Origin: Phoebastria nigripes
Lineage: Eukaryota > Chordata > Aves > Procellariiformes > Diomedeidae
DNA length: 64,000 nucleotides
Direction of reading: 5' to 3'
NCBI GenBank assembly: GCA_035582835.1
Contig: JAYKAV010003061.1
Coordinates: 1 to 64,000, forward strand
Part shown: positions 62,279 to 64,000 of the stretch, in pieces
Layout: each line of letters begins with the position of its first letter
How positions within the stretch are numbered: position 1 is the first letter of the stretch
Notes under the pieces: model-generated
What the model was told of the DNA's origin: nothing
What the model saw: only the letters and a program-made list of their open reading frames with translations
Databases searched by the model: none
Position numbers and translations under genes: made by a program

Positions 62279-62940
62279 TTAGTGGTGGGCTGCTCTTGTG
62301 TTTCTGAATAAGCCAAAATCTGTTCTCCTGAAGTCCAGGATCAGTGCTCTGCTGCTCTCCTTCCTCACTCCTCTTGTGATCTTGAAAACCACTATTTCAT
62401 GGTCACTGTAGCTGAGGCTGCCATTGATTACCACATGCCCAACAAGCGGCTCCTTGTTAGTGAACAGCAGATCCAGCTGTGCATCACCCCTGCTTGGCCC
62501 ATCCAGTACCTGTGTCAGGAAGTTACCCCTGACACTCTCCAGAAATTTTGATTGCTTGTGTCCTGCCAAACTGTCCTTCCGGAACATGTCAGGGAGGTTA
62601 AAGCCCCTCAGAAGAGCCGGGGTCTGTGACACAGAGACTTCCTCGACTTGTTTAAAGAAGGCTTCACCCACTTCCTCATCTGGACTGGCTGGCTGTAACT
62701 CCCTCCCACTATGTTGTCAGCTTTACTGGTCTTTCCTCCGACCCTGGCGCACAAGCTCTCCTCCACCCGCCATCTGTCCCACACATCTGACTGCTCCTTC
62801 GCACAGAGAGCATCCCCCTCCTCCCTTCCCTGTGTGTGCCTCCTGAAGGGCTTTAGTCTGTCCACCACAGCACTCCAGCCGTGCGAGTTGTCCCACCTCC
62901 TCTGAGATCCCAGTGACGTCCTAGCTGTGTGACTGCACAT
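62279..62940 (-). pseudogene. CR1 copy 4 endonuclease domain, decayed
   Basis: Two overlapping frames cover the APE-type endonuclease: WDNSHGWSAVVDRLKPFRR (62940-62608), then FLESVRGNFLTQVL and YSDHEIVVFKI (62671-62279). The catalytic SDH is kept, but the GDFN motif has become RGFN, losing the Asp, and a frameshift lies near 62640. It is the mirror image of the element at 44765, which keeps GDFN and loses the His. Confidence 0.8.
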
Positions 62941-63049
62941 GGTGTGCTAGTCCTTCCTACTTGTCTCTCAGGCTGTGGGCATATGTACTTAGACACTTGA
63001 GATGCCTGTCCCTTCGCTCCATTTTACCATTTCTGAGGCTTCTCTTCTT

Positions 63050-64000
63050 CTTCACCCAACATCTCCTCACTTAACTGTGGGTCACCACCTCCTTTTTCCA
63101 TCATTCCTAGTTTAAAACTCTCCTCAACAGTTTGGCCAGCCTATTGACAAAGATGCTTTTGCTCTGTTTTGCTGGGTGGATCCTATCTCTTCATAGCAGT
63201 CCTCAATCCACAAATTGTGTCCTGTGGGGATAAAAGCCAAATTCCTGTCCATGACACCTGCTGTGCAATGACGCGTTGATTTGTGTTGATCTGTAGAATC
63301 CATCAGCTCCCCTCCAAGCCTTTCCCCTGAACCAGCAGGGCAGATGAGACCCAACCTGGGCTATCATGCCCTTGACCCTCACCTCCAGAGCCTTGCCATC
63401 ACTCTTGATATGCCTTGGCCATATCACTGAAGCCCATGGGGCTGAGCAGCAGGGAGGAATAGTCCAAGGACTGGGTAAGCCACAGATTCCCAAATCCGAG
63501 CTCCCCACAAGCAGCAATCCTCCCTACACAGCAAGTCAGGTTAGCAGATGTGGGCCTCTGGAGTCACCCACTATTACTCACTGATTCTTCCCGGTGCTCC
63601 TACAGGATTCAGGCTCTGATGTTTCTCCAGACAGGGCTTTCTGCCCCTTGCCTACTATCAGGGCCCTATGCCTACTATGCAGCTGCAGATCTGCAGGCGG
63701 AACAGCAGCTGTCTTCCTGTTGCCAGGAGTCACAAGCTTCCAGCATTCCCCCTCACGGGAGTCTCTACACGCCCCACGGTCAGCCACAGTCTCTGCCTGT
63801 CTCTCCTTGTGGGCAGTTGGCCGTTCAGGCTCTGCTCTCTGCAGAGTCTCTGTAAAGATCTTGTCAGCACAACACCTCCAACCGCCCCAGCCCTGGGACT
63901 GCCTGCAGCCCCAGGCACAGGGACCTGCCTCCTCCCTCTGGAGCTCTGTCTGAATCCAGGCCTCTGACGTGTTATACCCTCTATAGCTCAAGTAAACTGT
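63050..64000 (-). pseudogene. CR1 copy 4 ORF1, fragmented, 5' end outside window
   Basis: Segments in changing frames: the C-terminal RIHPAKQSKSIFVNRLAKLL (about 63180-63110), a middle part 63517-63203 with LLVGSSDLGICG in place of a GDSL block and SDGKALEVRVKGM, and an N-terminal part 63991-63578 with WKLVTPGNRKTAAVPPADLQ. The last resembles the region before the esterase domain in bird CR1 ORF1. Several frameshifts make it non-functional. Confidence 0.7.

Larger units (their letters stand above)
60688..64000 (-). mobile_element. CR1 LINE copy 4, near full length but internally deleted, cut by window edge
   Basis: 3' repeat at 60692-60720 and 3' UTR to about 61000. RT C-terminal part 61285-60806 ([42 protein letters not shown]). 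RT around [10 protein letters not shown] to 61690, then linker, endonuclease (about 62100-62940) and ORF1 (about 63100-64000). An internal deletion near 61610 fuses NPGNYK (fingers) to ADDAKL (motif C), removing most of the palm. The 5' end lies beyond the window. Confidence 0.9.

Noticed and set aside
1..64000. tRNA, rRNA, CRISPR array, bacterial operon or new defence-type system
   Set aside because: Nothing of the kind was seen. The content is one transporter gene, retroelements and noncoding DNA typical of a bird genome.

Overview
This is vertebrate, almost certainly avian, genomic DNA from a draft assembly with scattered single N calls. CR1 LINE copies with esterase-type ORF1 and endonuclease/RT ORF2, bird-type ERV LTRs and an AT-rich, intron-rich layout all point to a bird. 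The only cellular gene I can support is the 3' half of SLC28A3, which encodes the concentrative nucleoside transporter CNT3. SLC28A3 belongs to the human 9q21 block (RMI1, SLC28A3, NTRK2), which corresponds to the bird Z chromosome, so the window is probably Z-linked (inference).

Layout. 1-692: the 5' LTR of an endogenous retrovirus on the minus strand plus its first leader bases, including a tRNA-Lys primer-binding site; the rest of that provirus lies off the left edge. 1376-14416: nine consecutive plus-strand SLC28A3 coding exons ending in the true stop codon. Every junction is GT-AG and all phases fit, giving 370 in-frame residues. Counted without gaps from Gln341, the exons reproduce the human positions of the nucleoside-binding, cation-coupling and drug-transport residues. 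About 100 bp before the last exon is a 60-bp purine-pyrimidine alternating tract followed by G-rich and GA tracts.

14417-44764: a gene-free stretch. It holds the SLC28A3 3' UTR, a CpG-dense patch with two STAT-type sites, a cluster of RFX X-box-like half sites, an ancient palindromic MITE-like repeat, a CTCF-like motif, a truncated ERV LTR on the plus strand (24089-24690), a decayed L1-clade reverse transcriptase (about 31190-31960, minus), a second copy of the first LTR family (35042-35610, minus) and simple repeats.

44765-64000: CR1 territory. Five CR1 pieces all lie on the minus strand. The best (44765-48270) keeps an open ORF1 esterase domain with all SGNH catalytic residues and an ORF2 broken only by a few nonsense codons and small indels. 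Two other copies have lost the reverse transcriptase palm by internal deletion, and one copy appears to sit inside another at 60688. Between these elements I see no genes. I found no tRNA, rRNA, CRISPR or bacterial-type features.
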